DNA of 64,000 nt. Origin: Collinsella sp. AM34-10. GTDB taxonomy: Bacteria; Actinomycetota; Coriobacteriia; Coriobacteriales; Coriobacteriaceae. Positions 50,009 to 58,866 of this stretch are shown piece after piece. The stretch lies in assembly GCF_003469185.1 (NCBI RefSeq), contig NZ_QSIL01000008.1, positions 62,001 to 126,000 on the forward strand, read 5' to 3'. The position numbers and the translations under genes are program-made. The number at the start of each line of letters is the position of its first letter. Within the stretch, counting starts at the first letter, position 1. Below the pieces are notes generated by a model that was not told the DNA's origin, did no database searches, and saw only the letters and a program-made list of their open reading frames with translations.

Positions 50009-52084
50009 TTACTTGGCGCGGCCCTCCTCATAGCGCTCGACCAGCTTGGCCTGAACGTCATAGGGCACCTGCTCATAGCCTGCGGGCTTCATAGTAAAGT
50101 CGCCCGTGCCGCGCGTGATAGAGCGCAGGCGCGTCGAATAATCCGTCAGCTCGGCCAGCGGCGCCTGGGCAATGACCACGGTATCGCCGCGCTCATCGGT
50201 CTCCATGCCCGTCACGCGACCGCGCGAGGCCGAGATGTCGCCCATCACGGCGCCGGCGTAGCTCTCGGGGATCGTCACCGTGATTTCCTCGATGGGCTCC
50301 AGTACCACCGGATCGGCATCGGCGCATGCCTTGCGCAGGCCGATACGAGCCGCCGCGCGGAACGCCATCTCGTTGGAGTCGACGCTGTGATACGAGCCGT
50401 CGTACACCGCGACGCGAATACCCGTGAGCGGATAGCCGGCAATGATACCGTCCTTCATGGTCTCCTGGACGCCCTTGTCCACGGCGGGGATGAGCGAGCG
50501 CGGGATGCGGCCGCCCACGACCTCGTCAACAAACTCATAGCCGTCGCTCGTGCCGTCGGGCCCAATGAGCGGCTCCACGCGCAGCCAGCAGTCGCCGTAC
50601 TGACCGGCGCCGCCGGTCTGCTTCTTGTGGCGACCCTGGGCGCTTGCCGTGCGGCGGATGGTCTCGCGATACGGAATGCGGATCGGCACGCTTTTGGCCA
50701 CGACCTTGGTGCGGTCCTCCAAACGGTTGAGCAGCACCGAAACCTGTGCCTCGCCCACGGCGGAGATGATAGTCTGGCCCGTCTCCTCGTCACGGTCGAT
50801 GCTCATGGTCGGATCGGCCTTGCAAGCCTTCTCGATAAACGTGTAGAGCTTCTCTTCGTCGCCGCGATTCTCGGCCTCGATGGCAATGCGGTACTGCGAG
50901 TTGGGGAACTTAAACGCCGCTGCCTCGACCTTACCGGTAATGGAGAGCGTGTCACCCGTCTCTGCCGCCAACTTGGGCGCCACGATAATGTCGCCGGCAT
51001 AGGCGTGACCGACCTCGGTCATGTCGCGGCCGCACATCACATACAGGTGAGCCAGACGATCGCTCTTGCGGGTACGCGCGTTGACCAGCTCGAGGCCCGG
51101 CTCAAGCGTACCCGTCAGTACCTTGATAAAGCTGATGCGGCCCTGCTGCGGATCGGCCAGGGTCTTAAACACAAACGCCACCGGGCGGTCATCGTCGCTC
51201 GAGATCTTAAGCGAGTCGCCGTCGATGAGCGGCATCTCGCCGTAGTCAGTCGGCGCCGGGAAGTACGTGGCGATGTCGTCCATCAGCGAGTTGACGCCCT
51301 GCTCCTTAATGCAATCGCCCGCAAAGACCGGCACAAAGATGCGCTCGGCGATCGCCTTGGACAACAAACCCTCAAGCTCCTCCTGCGTCAGCGTCTCCTC
51401 GCCTTCCAGGTACTTCATCATCAGCTCATCGTCGGCCTCGGCCACCAACTCGCACAGATGGTCGTGGGCCTCCTCGGCCTGGGCACGATACTCCTCGGGA
51501 ATCTCCGACTCAACGGCTTCGGTGCCGTTGCAGTGGCGCGCCTTCATGCGCACCAGGTCGATGATGCCGTCAAAGTCTTCGCCCTCGCCCCAGGGAAGAG
51601 TCACGGCGCCCAGTCGCGTACCAAAGCGCTCCTGCAGCAGTTCCATGGTGGTCGCAAAGCTGGCCTCGGAGCGCGACAGGCGGTTTACGAACACCGCGCG
51701 CGCCAGACGCAGGTCCTCGGCGGCATACCAGAGCTTAACCGTCGTAGGCTGCGGGCCGGCCTCGGCGTCGACCACAAACAGCGCCGTCTCGCAGACGCTC
51801 ATCGCGGCAAAGGCGTCGCCGATAAAATCGGGGTAGCACGGGGCATCGAGCACGTTGATGCGGGCGCCCTTCCAGTCAATCGGCGCGATGGTCGTCGAGA
51901 TGGAAAACGCACGCTTGACCTCTTCGGGGTCATAGTCGAGCGTGGGCTTGGTGCCGTCGTGGCCGCCCAGGCGGGCGGTCTTACCGGAAAGGTGGAGCAT
52001 GGCCTCGGCGAGTGAAGTCTTGCCCACCCCGCCTTGGCCTACGAGCACCACGTTCCTTACATTGCCGGTCTTGGGAGCACCCAT
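50009..52084 (-). CDS. EF-G-like GTPase (EF-G2 type)
   Basis: 691 residues from ATG 52084 (AAGGAGGT 4 nt upstream). Five-domain elongation factor G architecture: GTPase domain, domain II (about 300-380), III-V ending VPYDVQAKLVERYEEGRAK. P-loop GQGGVGKTSL is intact, but G3 is DAPCYPDF rather than DTPGHVDF and G4 is NRLSRS rather than NKxD, so the catalytic His and the guanine-specifying Asp are missing. This matches the EF-G2 paralogue group of actinobacteria, whose members bind GTP but have weak or no ribosome-dependent GTPase activity (family knowledge). Not in a str operon. The 306 nt upstream to 52390 hold only a terminator. Confidence 0.85.
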   Translation of the reverse strand: MGAPKTGNVRNVVLVGQGGVGKTSLAEAMLHLSGKTARLGGHDGTKPTLDYDPEEVKRAFSISTTIAPIDWKGARINVLDAPCYPDFIGDAFAAMSVCETALFVVDAEAGPQPTTVKLWYAAEDLRLARAVFVNRLSRSEASFATTMELLQERFGTRLGAVTLPWGEGEDFDGIIDLVRMKARHCNGTEAVESEIPEEYRAQAEEAHDHLCELVAEADDELMMKYLEGEETLTQEELEGLLSKAIAERIFVPVFAGDCIKEQGVNSLMDDIATYFPAPTDYGEMPLIDGDSLKISSDDDRPVAFVFKTLADPQQGRISFIKVLTGTLEPGLELVNARTRKSDRLAHLYVMCGRDMTEVGHAYAGDIIVAPKLAAETGDTLSITGKVEAAAFKFPNSQYRIAIEAENRGDEEKLYTFIEKACKADPTMSIDRDEETGQTIISAVGEAQVSVLLNRLEDRTKVVAKSVPIRIPYRETIRRTASAQGRHKKQTGGAGQYGDCWLRVEPLIGPDGTSDGYEFVDEVVGGRIPRSLIPAVDKGVQETMKDGIIAGYPLTGIRVAVYDGSYHSVDSNEMAFRAAARIGLRKACADADPVVLEPIEEITVTIPESYAGAVMGDISASRGRVTGMETDERGDTVVIAQAPLAELTDYSTRLRSITRGTGDFTMKPAGYEQVPYDVQAKLVERYEEGRAK

Positions 52085-52320
52085 GATGACCTCCTTGCAG
52101 GGTCGCGCGCGATGCGCGACGCCAACGGGGAGAGTTCGCGGTCGGTGCCGTCCCGGGAGCAGCATGGTCGGCAGCCGAGCCGACTCACCCTCCAAATGTC
52201 CTATGCCACCACCCTACCCTTGCAGTCGCCTGTCCATGCAGACCTTTCGGCACGCGTATGGATACGGGCGGCGAGAGGAGAGAGCGAGCTTGCGAGGCGA
52301 TTATTGAACCCCGCGGATGC

Positions 52321-52354
52321 AAAAAACCGCCACAGATCATAAGACCTGCGGCGG
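52321..52354 (-). terminator. Terminator of the amino-acid ABC operon
   Basis: On the minus strand CCGCCGCAG and CTGTGGCGG pair (one G-T wobble) and are followed by TTTTTT. It lies 36 nt after the stop codon of the ATPase gene. Confidence 0.8.
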
Positions 52355-52390
52355 CATCACCTCAATTAATAGTTGAGTAAATAGCTGAGC

Positions 52391-53155
52391 CTACCCCTCG
52401 ATACGGCTCAAGAACTCACGGGTACGCTGCTCGCGCGGATGATCGATAACCTGCTCGGCAGGACCCTCCTCGACAATACGACCGCCATCCATAAAGACCA
52501 CGCGGTCGGCAACGTCGCGGGCAAACTGCATCGCGTGCGTCACGATCACCATCGTCATATTCTGCGCGGCCAAATCCTTGATGACGCGCAGCACCTCAGC
52601 CGTCAGCTCTGGATCGAGCGCCGAGGTCGGCTCATCAAAGAACAAGATTTCCGGATCGAGCGCCAGGGCGCGGGCAATACTCACGCGCTGCTGCTGACCG
52701 CCCGAAAGCTCGCAGGGTACCTTGTTCTCGTTACCCGTAAGTCCCATCTGTGCAATAAGCTCGTGTGCGCGGGCTTCCGCCTGCTCGCGTGGGCGCTTAA
52801 GCACGCGGATCGGAGCATCGGTGATGTTTTTCATCACGGTATAGTGCGGGAACAGATTGTAGTTCTGAAACACCAGACCAAACCGCGAGCGCGCCTGTTT
52901 AGGCACATCGCCCTTTGCGTACACCGCGCCCGAACCCGCATCCGTCGCGACGGCAAGGTCGCCAAACGAGAGCGAGCCACCATCGAGCGTCTCGAGCAGC
53001 GTGGCACAGCGCAGCAGCGTGGACTTACCGCCGCCCGAAGGCCCGATAATCGCCACGACCTCGCCACGCTTTACCTCGAGCGAGATATCCTTGAGCACCT
53101 CATTGCCGCCAAACGCCTTGCGTGCGTTCGCTATATTCATTACCGAATTAATCAT
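52391..53155 (-). CDS. Polar amino-acid ABC transporter ATP-binding protein
   Basis: 254 residues. Walker A IIGPSGGGKSTLLRC, Q loop VFQNYNLFPHYTV, signature ELSGGQQQRVSIARAL, Walker B EILFFDEPTSALDPE, H loop VIVTHAMQFA, all intact and of the GlnQ/HisP group. A start five codons later (MNIANARKAFGG) is possible. Overlaps the permease gene by 8 nt. It energises uptake of a polar amino acid with the permease and binding protein encoded upstream. Confidence 0.93.
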   Translation of the reverse strand: MINSVMNIANARKAFGGNEVLKDISLEVKRGEVVAIIGPSGGGKSTLLRCATLLETLDGGSLSFGDLAVATDAGSGAVYAKGDVPKQARSRFGLVFQNYNLFPHYTVMKNITDAPIRVLKRPREQAEARAHELIAQMGLTGNENKVPCELSGGQQQRVSIARALALDPEILFFDEPTSALDPELTAEVLRVIKDLAAQNMTMVIVTHAMQFARDVADRVVFMDGGRIVEEGPAEQVIDHPREQRTREFLSRIEG

Positions 53156-53801
53156 GGTAGTAATCCAATTTTTTCTCCGCAGCGCCCAGCAGCATCTCGA
53201 CCACGAAGTTGAAAACCCAGTAGATCAGCGCCGCAATCGCAAACGGCACCATGCTCACCTGCGAGGCAACCAGCGCCTTGGCGGTCGAGAACATCTCGCC
53301 CACGCCAATGGCAAACGCCAGCGACGTGTCCTTGACCAGCGTGATGATCTCGTTGCCCATCGCCGGCAAAATGCGCTTGGCGACCTGCGGCATCACAATG
53401 TACAAAAACGTCTGCAGGCGCGAGTAGCCCAGCACCTCGGCGGCCTCGTATTGACCGCGCGGAATGGACTGCAAGCCCGAGCGATAGATCTCGGCAAAGT
53501 AGCCGGCGTAGTTGATGATGAACGCCACGACGCACGCCGTCCATTTGGAATCGGGCGTGAGCGAAATGCCGAACACGTAGTAAGGAGCAAAGTAGATGGC
53601 AAACATCTGCAGCATGAGCGGCGTACCGCGCATGACCGAAATGTAGATGCGCGCAATCCAGCGAAGCGGCGCAATTTTACTCATGCGCATGAACGCCACG
53701 GGAATTCCCAGCGGAATCGACCCGAGCAGCGTTAGCACAAACAGCTGCAAGCTGACCAAGAATCCCTGGCCAAGCATCTGCATCATGACCTGGATAGACA
53801 T
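53148..53801 (-). CDS. Polar amino-acid ABC transporter permease
   Basis: 217 residues from ATG 53801, which overlaps the stop codon of the binding-protein gene (TAATG). HisM/GlnP-type inner membrane permease: about five helices, N-terminal MMQMLGQGFLVSLQLFVL, EAA-loop region YEAAEVLGYSRLQTFLYIVM with the conserved EAA...G pattern, then IITLVKDTSLAFAIGVGEM. It probably works as a homodimer because only one permease is encoded. Confidence 0.92.
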   Translation of the reverse strand: MSIQVMMQMLGQGFLVSLQLFVLTLLGSIPLGIPVAFMRMSKIAPLRWIARIYISVMRGTPLMLQMFAIYFAPYYVFGISLTPDSKWTACVVAFIINYAGYFAEIYRSGLQSIPRGQYEAAEVLGYSRLQTFLYIVMPQVAKRILPAMGNEIITLVKDTSLAFAIGVGEMFSTAKALVASQVSMVPFAIAALIYWVFNFVVEMLLGAAEKKLDYYHD

Positions 53802-54661
53802 TACTTGAGCACCCAATTATCGAAAGATAGACCATAGCTTGAATACTTGTCGCACAGGTCCTTAACCGTGCCGTCCTTGTAGAGCGCCTTGAGCGACTCG
53901 GTCACGGCGTCGGCCGACTTGGTGTCGCCCTTCTTAAAGCCGACGGCGTAGTGCTCGCTGGACAGCGGCTTATCAAGCTGCGTATAGGCATCGGGCTTTG
54001 CGGCAAGCTGATATTGGGCAATCGAAAGGTCGCAAGCCACGGCATCGACCGCGCCGCTCTCGAGCTGCATAAAGGCCGTGTTGTACTCGCCGATGGTATC
54101 GAGCGTGGCAAACGTCGCCGCCAGATCCTTCTGATCGCCCTCGAGTACATCCTGCGCAGCGGAATCGGTCTGGGTGATCACCGTCTTGCCGGCAAGATCG
54201 TCCCAGCTCTTGATGCCTGCATCCTTCTTTACCACCAGCACCTGCTCGTTGAGCATGTACGGCTCGGAGAACGTGTAGTCGTCCTCGCGGCCCTCCATGG
54301 TAAAGCCGTTCCAGATACAGTTGATGGCGCCCGAGTTGAGCAGCGTATCCTTGGCATCCCAGTCGATGGCCTCGTATTTGACCTCCCAGCCTTGCTTATC
54401 GGCAACGGCCTTGGCAAGGTCGAGGTCAAAGCCCGTGTACTCGCCGTCATCGCCCACAAAGCCATACGGAGGATAGGACTTGTCAAAGCCCACGACGAGC
54501 TTTTTGGACTCCGCAGCGCCCTTCACATCCTTGGCCGCGGCAGAGCCAGCAGCGGAGCCCTTGCCGGCACCACCGCCGCAGCCAACCAGGCCAAGGCCTA
54601 GAACCGTAGCGAGTGAGCCGGCTAGACCAACAAACTCACGACGAGACATATCGGTATTCAT
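53801..54661 (-). CDS. Polar amino-acid ABC transporter substrate-binding lipoprotein
   Basis: 286 residues from ATG 54661 (GGGGG upstream; MSRREFVG at 54649 is an alternative). Signal peptide with twin Arg (MSRREFVGLAGSLATVLGLG) and lipobox LVGC, then a Gly/Ala/Ser stalk. Binding domain of the SBP_bac_3 family: VVGFDKSYPPYGFVGDDG, GFDLDLAKAVADKQGW, INCIWNGFTMEGREDDYTFS. The lipobox and RR pair suggest Tat or Sec export followed by lipid anchoring. First gene of the importer operon; its promoter carries CACTTTA operator-like repeats. The exact amino acid is not predictable from motifs; cystine or glutamine-like ligands are common. Confidence 0.91.
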   Translation of the reverse strand: MNTDMSRREFVGLAGSLATVLGLGLVGCGGGAGKGSAAGSAAAKDVKGAAESKKLVVGFDKSYPPYGFVGDDGEYTGFDLDLAKAVADKQGWEVKYEAIDWDAKDTLLNSGAINCIWNGFTMEGREDDYTFSEPYMLNEQVLVVKKDAGIKSWDDLAGKTVITQTDSAAQDVLEGDQKDLAATFATLDTIGEYNTAFMQLESGAVDAVACDLSIAQYQLAAKPDAYTQLDKPLSSEHYAVGFKKGDTKSADAVTESLKALYKDGTVKDLCDKYSSYGLSFDNWVLK

Positions 54662-54679
54662 GGTATTCCCCCTTGGTGG

Positions 54680-54746
54680 CACTTTAGTTAGGTAAAGTGA
54701 GTCATGTAACGTTCAGAATCATACACTTTAGTGTGATAGAGCACAA
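54680..54746 (-). promoter_or_regulatory. Promoter and operator of the amino-acid ABC operon
   Basis: On the minus strand -35 TTGTGC (plus 54741-54746), 17-nt spacer, -10 TATGAT (plus 54718-54723). The spacer contains the palindrome ACACT-TT-AGTGT (54723-54734), and downstream lies CACTTTA, 6 nt, TAAAGTG (54680-54686, 54693-54699). The shared half-site CACTTTA in both positions suggests one repressor binding two operators. Confidence 0.7.
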
Positions 54747-54753
54747 GGCGAAT

Positions 54754-54892
54754 TTGCCCGCCGCGTGAGGGGTGTGGGGGTTAAGTTTCCTGCTCTACAG
54801 TCCTGCTCACGACGGAGGCCACATTAAGTGGCCTCCTGTTCGTGCGGAACTCGCGATAAACTTAACCCCCACACCCCTCACGCGGCGGGCAA
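54754..54892. repeat. Long palindromic element with conserved core, copy 2 (35-bp arms)
   Basis: Perfect 35-bp arms at 54754-54788 and 54858-54892 (left arm begins TTGCCCGCCGCGTGAGGGG). The 69-nt core contains GGAGGCCAC, 5-nt loop, GTGGCCTCC and matches the core of 13606-13729 almost throughout, although the arms share no sequence with those arms. It lies between the ABC-operon promoter and rlmD. Confidence 0.88.
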
Positions 54893-54999
54893 CCGTCGTT
54901 GGGCTTATCACCGACACGAATAAACCGCTTGTATATCGTCTGCTGGCTTGGCACGGTACAATACTTGCAGCTTAAATTCATGAATTAGTGGAGTTATTG

Positions 55000-56445
55000 A
55001 TGGCAGAATCTCGTGCGGAGCGTAAGGCTCGTCGTGCTTTGATCGAGGCGGCTGAGGGGTCGGAGGAGAAATCTTCCACGAAATCCAAGTCTTCTAAAGC
55101 TGCAAAAAGCAAATCGACCAAGAGCAGGGCTAAGACCAAGCGTTCTGACTCTCGTCGGGGCGGGGACAAAGCACCTCGGGCTCGTTCCAAGTGCTCGCAT
55201 AAAGATTCGGTTTCGCCTGCTCGTAAGGCTGTGGACCCCAAGTCTCCTTGTTCCATCATGAAAACCTGCGGTGGGTGCACGGCGCTTAATCGTCCTTACA
55301 AAAAGCAACTGGCAGCCAAGCAGGCTGCTATGGAGGAGCTTTTTGCCTCGCTTTGCGAGCGCGAGGGTATTGCCGTTGATCCCATTCGCGGTATGGGTGT
55401 TACCCTGGGCGACCCGGGCAAGTATTCTGCGCCGCGTGGTTTTCGCCATAAGGCCGCCACTCCGTTTGCTCCCGGTAAGGAGGGCACTGTCCGTTGCGGT
55501 TTCTTTGAGCGCGGCACGCACAAGATCGTTGCCGTACCCGAGTGTCCTGTCGAGGCGCCGGGCGCTCGTCAAATTCTCAACGGCATCGCTCGCGAGGCCG
55601 AGCGCCTGCATATTCCTGCCTTTAACGAAGACAAGCATCTAGGGCTGCTCCGCTATGCCGTCGTTCGCTGCGGCTGGCGCACCGACCAGGTCATGGTTAC
55701 GCTCGTGACCGCCCAGCGTGACTTACCGCATGCGCAGGATTTCTTTGAGGCCGTCGCTGCACTCGATCCGCGCATCGTCACCGTCGCCCAAAACATCAAC
55801 GGACGTCCCGGCAACGCCATCCTCGGCGAGGAAACCCGCATTGTATATGGCGCCGAGTGCATGCGCGATCAGTTGCTCGGCTGCGAGTTCGATATCTCCC
55901 CCACCGCGTTCTACCAGACCAACCCGCAGCAGACCGAGCTGCTCTATCAGCTCGCTATCGACGGCATGAATCTGCACCAGGGCGATGTGCTCATGGATGC
56001 TTACTGTGGCAGCGGCACCATCGGTCTTTGCGCAGCTAAAGATGCCCAGAACAAGGGTATCGGCATCATGCTGCTCGGCGTGGAGCGCAACCCGGCGGCC
56101 ATTGCCGACGCACGCCGCAATGCCGAGCTCAACGGCCTCACCCGCAGCGCCTGGTTTATGGCCGACGATGCCACCGATTACATCCTAGATGCCGCCGACA
56201 ACAACGAGCGGGTCGATGTCCTTTCCATCGACCCACCGCGCGCCGGCTCCACCCCCGAGTTCCTCGAAGCTGCCTGCGCACTAAAGCCACGCCGCATCAC
56301 CTATATCAGCTGCAACCCCGTAACCCAAGAGCGCGACCTGCACCAGCTCCTCGACGGAGGCTATCGCTTGCTCAAGATCACGCCCGTCGACATGTTCCCC
56401 CACACCGACCACACCGAAACCGTAGCGGTCCTCGAACGCCGCTAA
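55000..56445 (+). CDS. rlmD: 23S rRNA uracil-C5 methyltransferase, RlmD/TrmA family
   Basis: 481 residues from ATG 55000 (GGAG 6 nt upstream). Residues 1-80 form a Lys/Ser/Arg-rich low-complexity extension. Then a CxxxxxCGGC-type iron-sulfur/zinc Cys cluster (KSPCSIMKTCGGC), the SAM domain with LMDAYCGSGTIGLCAAKD, the nucleophile and base in ITYISCNPVTQERD (Cys), and VDVLSIDPPRAGS. It methylates a uridine (U1939 in E. coli RlmD) via a covalent Cys intermediate. The basic extension differs from the usual TRAM domain at the N-terminus, so RlmCD-type specificity is possible. Codon use in the N-terminal part is less GC-biased than in neighbours. Confidence 0.85.
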   Translation: MAESRAERKARRALIEAAEGSEEKSSTKSKSSKAAKSKSTKSRAKTKRSDSRRGGDKAPRARSKCSHKDSVSPARKAVDPKSPCSIMKTCGGCTALNRPYKKQLAAKQAAMEELFASLCEREGIAVDPIRGMGVTLGDPGKYSAPRGFRHKAATPFAPGKEGTVRCGFFERGTHKIVAVPECPVEAPGARQILNGIAREAERLHIPAFNEDKHLGLLRYAVVRCGWRTDQVMVTLVTAQRDLPHAQDFFEAVAALDPRIVTVAQNINGRPGNAILGEETRIVYGAECMRDQLLGCEFDISPTAFYQTNPQQTELLYQLAIDGMNLHQGDVLMDAYCGSGTIGLCAAKDAQNKGIGIMLLGVERNPAAIADARRNAELNGLTRSAWFMADDATDYILDAADNNERVDVLSIDPPRAGSTPEFLEAACALKPRRITYISCNPVTQERDLHQLLDGGYRLLKITPVDMFPHTDHTETVAVLERR

Positions 56446-56461
56446 TTGTCCGGCACAAGAA

Positions 56462-56494
56462 AGGGGGCGGCCCGCCTGGACCGCCCCCTTCGCT
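56462..56494 (+). terminator. Terminator of rlmD
   Basis: AAGGGGGCGG (56462-56471) and CCGCCCCCTT (56482-56491) with a 10-nt loop, followed by TCGCTT. Also close to the convergent PHP gene end. Confidence 0.8.
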
Positions 56495-56510
56495 TGGTTT
56501 ATAAACTCAG

Positions 56511-57332
56511 CTACATCCCCTTGCGCAGGTCGCACACGCCGGCTGCCGCCATCTCGCGCAGCAGCGTCTCGCGGTCGCGCGTCACGATCAGATCCAACGG
56601 GAAGTGAATCTCGTCGAGCATCTTGCGAGCGTAATCGAGCTTACCAATGGCCATGCCAATGTGCGCATCGGTCGAAACGCCAATGCCCACGCCCAGCTCG
56701 GCGCAGCGCTCAGCGATCTTGCGGCATACGGCCCAATGCTCAGTGTCAACACCGTGTTCAAGACTATGGTTGTTGATCTCGATAATCTTGTGCTTGGCCT
56801 TAGCCGCCAACAGCACCTCGTCGATATCGAACGGCACGCCCGAACGCCCCGTGTGACCCAGCATGAACACCTTGGGGTGCTCCAGGGCATTGATATACAT
56901 CTCGGTCGCCTGGGCCAGCGTCGCGCCCTCAGCAATCTGTGGATTATGCACGCTTGCAACCAAATAATCCAAATTACGCGTAACCAAATCGAAGAGCGAA
57001 TGCTGACGACTGTACGAATCGCCAGCGATATCGAGCGTGACAGGAGTGTCCTCGCCAAACAGGCTTCCGTCCAGCGAAACGATATCGGCCTCGGCACCAC
57101 GCAGCACCAGCACGCCGCTCCAAATGCGCGGCCAGATATCCTGGTTGATAAAGAATTGGTAACTGCGCAGGTCATTGGGACAAGCCGTAACCATAGAGCT
57201 CAGATGGTCGGCAGACCCGAGCACCTGCAGGCCACGCTCTGCCGCCCAGTACACATTCTCCTCAATGGTCGAATATGCATGCGCAGAGAACATCGTATGG
57301 GTATGAATGTCACAAGAAAGCAGGTAGGGCAT
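56511..57332 (-). CDS. PHP-domain phosphatase/phosphoesterase
   Basis: 273 residues. PHP-fold metal ligands: CDIHTHTMFSAHAYST (motif I), LGSADHLSSM, VLRGAEADIVSLDG, ASVHNPQIAEG, VFMLGHTGRSGVPFD and GVSTDAHIGMAIGK. The group resembles YcdX/histidinol-phosphatase-like PHP enzymes with a trinuclear metal centre. It would hydrolyse a phosphoester in the cytoplasm; the substrate is not predictable. Start ATG 57332; the ribosome site is weak (GGAGACCTG). The 165 nt between this start and the aminotransferase stop contain a hairpin (57433-57463) and nothing else. Confidence 0.85.
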   Translation of the reverse strand: MPYLLSCDIHTHTMFSAHAYSTIEENVYWAAERGLQVLGSADHLSSMVTACPNDLRSYQFFINQDIWPRIWSGVLVLRGAEADIVSLDGSLFGEDTPVTLDIAGDSYSRQHSLFDLVTRNLDYLVASVHNPQIAEGATLAQATEMYINALEHPKVFMLGHTGRSGVPFDIDEVLLAAKAKHKIIEINNHSLEHGVDTEHWAVCRKIAERCAELGVGIGVSTDAHIGMAIGKLDYARKMLDEIHFPLDLIVTRDRETLLREMAAAGVCDLRKGM

Positions 57333-57497
57333 CAGGTCTCCTTATCTGGCACGGCCGTCGCTTATATTCATTGTACGCATTGCCTTCGATAGTCGTAAAA
57401 CCACTCCATCCCAAAGACACAACGTCCATGACAACGGGGTCCGGCTTAACACCAAACCCCGTTTCACGTAAAACATTGTAGGCAGAGCGCTTTACTT

Positions 57498-58682
57498 TTA
57501 ACGATACTCGTCCGCCAACTGTTTCCAAGCGGGTAGCGAATTGACAATCGTTTCGTAACTCACGCAATAGCCCAGGCGGAACCAACCCGGCATACCAAAG
57601 CTGTCCGAGGGAACCGCAAGCAACTCATACTTCTTTGCGCGCTCGCAAAACGCATTCGCATCGGGCTCCAATGCTTTCACCCATAGGTAGAACGCGCCAT
57701 CCGGCTCAACATAGGTGTAGCCATACTCCGCTAGTGCGTCGGTAAGCGCGGTGCGGTTGCGTGCATAGGCCTCAACGTCACTCGGCTCATCGATGCAGTC
57801 GATAATTACGCGCTGAAAGAGCGCCGGCGCGCACACGAAGCCCAGCGTACGGGCGGCACCGGCAACGGCCGGCATCAGACGGGCAGCCTGCGGATTGGTG
57901 TTGGGAACCAAGATCCACCCCACGCGCTCACCCGGCAGCGACAGCGACTTGGAATACGAGTAGCACACGATGGTGTGCTCGTAGATCGAGGGCACCCAAG
58001 GCACCTCGGCACCGTACACGATCTCGCGGTACGGCTCATCCGAGATGAGCATAATCGGATTCTCGGGATCGCGCTGAGCGTTGGCCTCGCGCAGAACATT
58101 GGCCAGTCGCGTCAGCGTGTCGCGCGTATATACGGCACCGGTCGGGTTGTTGGGCGAGTCGATAATGACGGCTGCCGTCTTGTCGGTGATCGCCTTGAAT
58201 ACGTTATCCACGCTCAGCTGGAATGTGTCCTCGTTGGCAAGCGCCTCGACACACGTGCAGCCGGCCTTCTCAATCCAAACGCGATACTCCGGAAAGTACG
58301 GGGCGATAACAATAACCTCGTCGCCCGGATTCGTAACGGCGTTGAGCGCGCAGGTGAGCGAAGCCGCGGCACCCACCGTCATAAAGACGTCTTTGCCCTC
58401 ATAGCTCGTGCCAAAGCGGCGGTTGAGCGATTCGGCCACAGCGGCACGACATTGCGGCAGGCCCGGTGCGGGCGTGTAGCCGTGCAGCTGGTCGCTCGGC
58501 AGCTCCAGGGCCTTCTTAATGGACTCCGCCACAGCAGCGGGTGCCGGAACGCTCGGATTGCCCAGCGAAAAATCGAATACGTTTTCCGCACCGATCTGCG
58601 CCTTGCGCTCAAGGCCATAGCTAAAAATCTCACGGATGATGGAGCTTTCCGCACCGCGAGCATACATGGTTTCGTTGATCAT
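57498..58682 (-). CDS. Fold-type I pyridoxal-phosphate aminotransferase
   Basis: 394 residues from ATG 58682 (AAAGGGGAACAG upstream; the open frame to 58781 lacks a site). Motifs of class I/II aminotransferases: FDFSLGNPSVPAPAAVAES, TVGAAASLTCALNAVTNPGD, VIIDSPNNPTGAVYTRD, MLISDEPYREIVYG, PLP Lys in VCYSYSKSLSLPGERVGW, and a C-terminal substrate Arg in WFRLGYCVS. It probably acts on aspartate or an aromatic or neutral amino acid. Its product is uncertain because no biosynthetic neighbours are present. Followed by a short hairpin but no clear terminator. Confidence 0.9.
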   Translation of the reverse strand: MINETMYARGAESSIIREIFSYGLERKAQIGAENVFDFSLGNPSVPAPAAVAESIKKALELPSDQLHGYTPAPGLPQCRAAVAESLNRRFGTSYEGKDVFMTVGAAASLTCALNAVTNPGDEVIVIAPYFPEYRVWIEKAGCTCVEALANEDTFQLSVDNVFKAITDKTAAVIIDSPNNPTGAVYTRDTLTRLANVLREANAQRDPENPIMLISDEPYREIVYGAEVPWVPSIYEHTIVCYSYSKSLSLPGERVGWILVPNTNPQAARLMPAVAGAARTLGFVCAPALFQRVIIDCIDEPSDVEAYARNRTALTDALAEYGYTYVEPDGAFYLWVKALEPDANAFCERAKKYELLAVPSDSFGMPGWFRLGYCVSYETIVNSLPAWKQLADEYR

Positions 58683-58746
58683 CTGTTCCCCTTTCGCATA
58701 GGCGGTATTGTACGCTTTAGTTGAGCAAAGTGCCGCAGCAATGTTA

Positions 58747-58798
58747 ATTGGGGACAGACTTAAATGCGTGAAAACGCTCATTTAAGTCTGTCCCCAAT
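58747..58798. repeat. Palindrome with GGGGACAG in 20-bp perfect arms
   Basis: ATTGGGGACAGACTTAAATG (58747-58766), a 12-nt centre (CGTGAAAACGCT, itself a GCGT/ACGC mini-hairpin), and the exact complement (58779-58798). The word TTGGGGACAG recalls REP-type elements of other genomes. It sits between the ftsH terminator and the aminotransferase start. Confidence 0.75.
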
Positions 58799-58820
58799 CA
58801 ACAGATGGCCCCATATCGCT

Positions 58821-58855
58821 AAAAAAGCCTCCGCAGGTTTCCCCGCGGAGGCTTT
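58821..58855 (-). terminator. Terminator of the tilS-hpt-ftsH cluster
   Basis: AAAGCCTCCGC and GCGGAGGCTTT with a 10-nt loop. On the minus strand the stem runs into TTTTTT. It lies 12 nt after the ftsH stop codon. Confidence 0.88.
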
Positions 58856-58866
58856 CGCCACAAAGA

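Noticed and set aside
48974..52015. 1013-codon plus-strand frame
   Set aside because: Overlaps the nuclease in another frame and is antisense to the EF-G2-like gene; no recognisable domain.
57433..57463. Terminator for the aminotransferase gene
   Set aside because: It lies beyond the stop codon on the minus strand but the AACGGGGT/ACCCCGTT stem has a 15-nt loop and no T-run, so I leave it uncalled.
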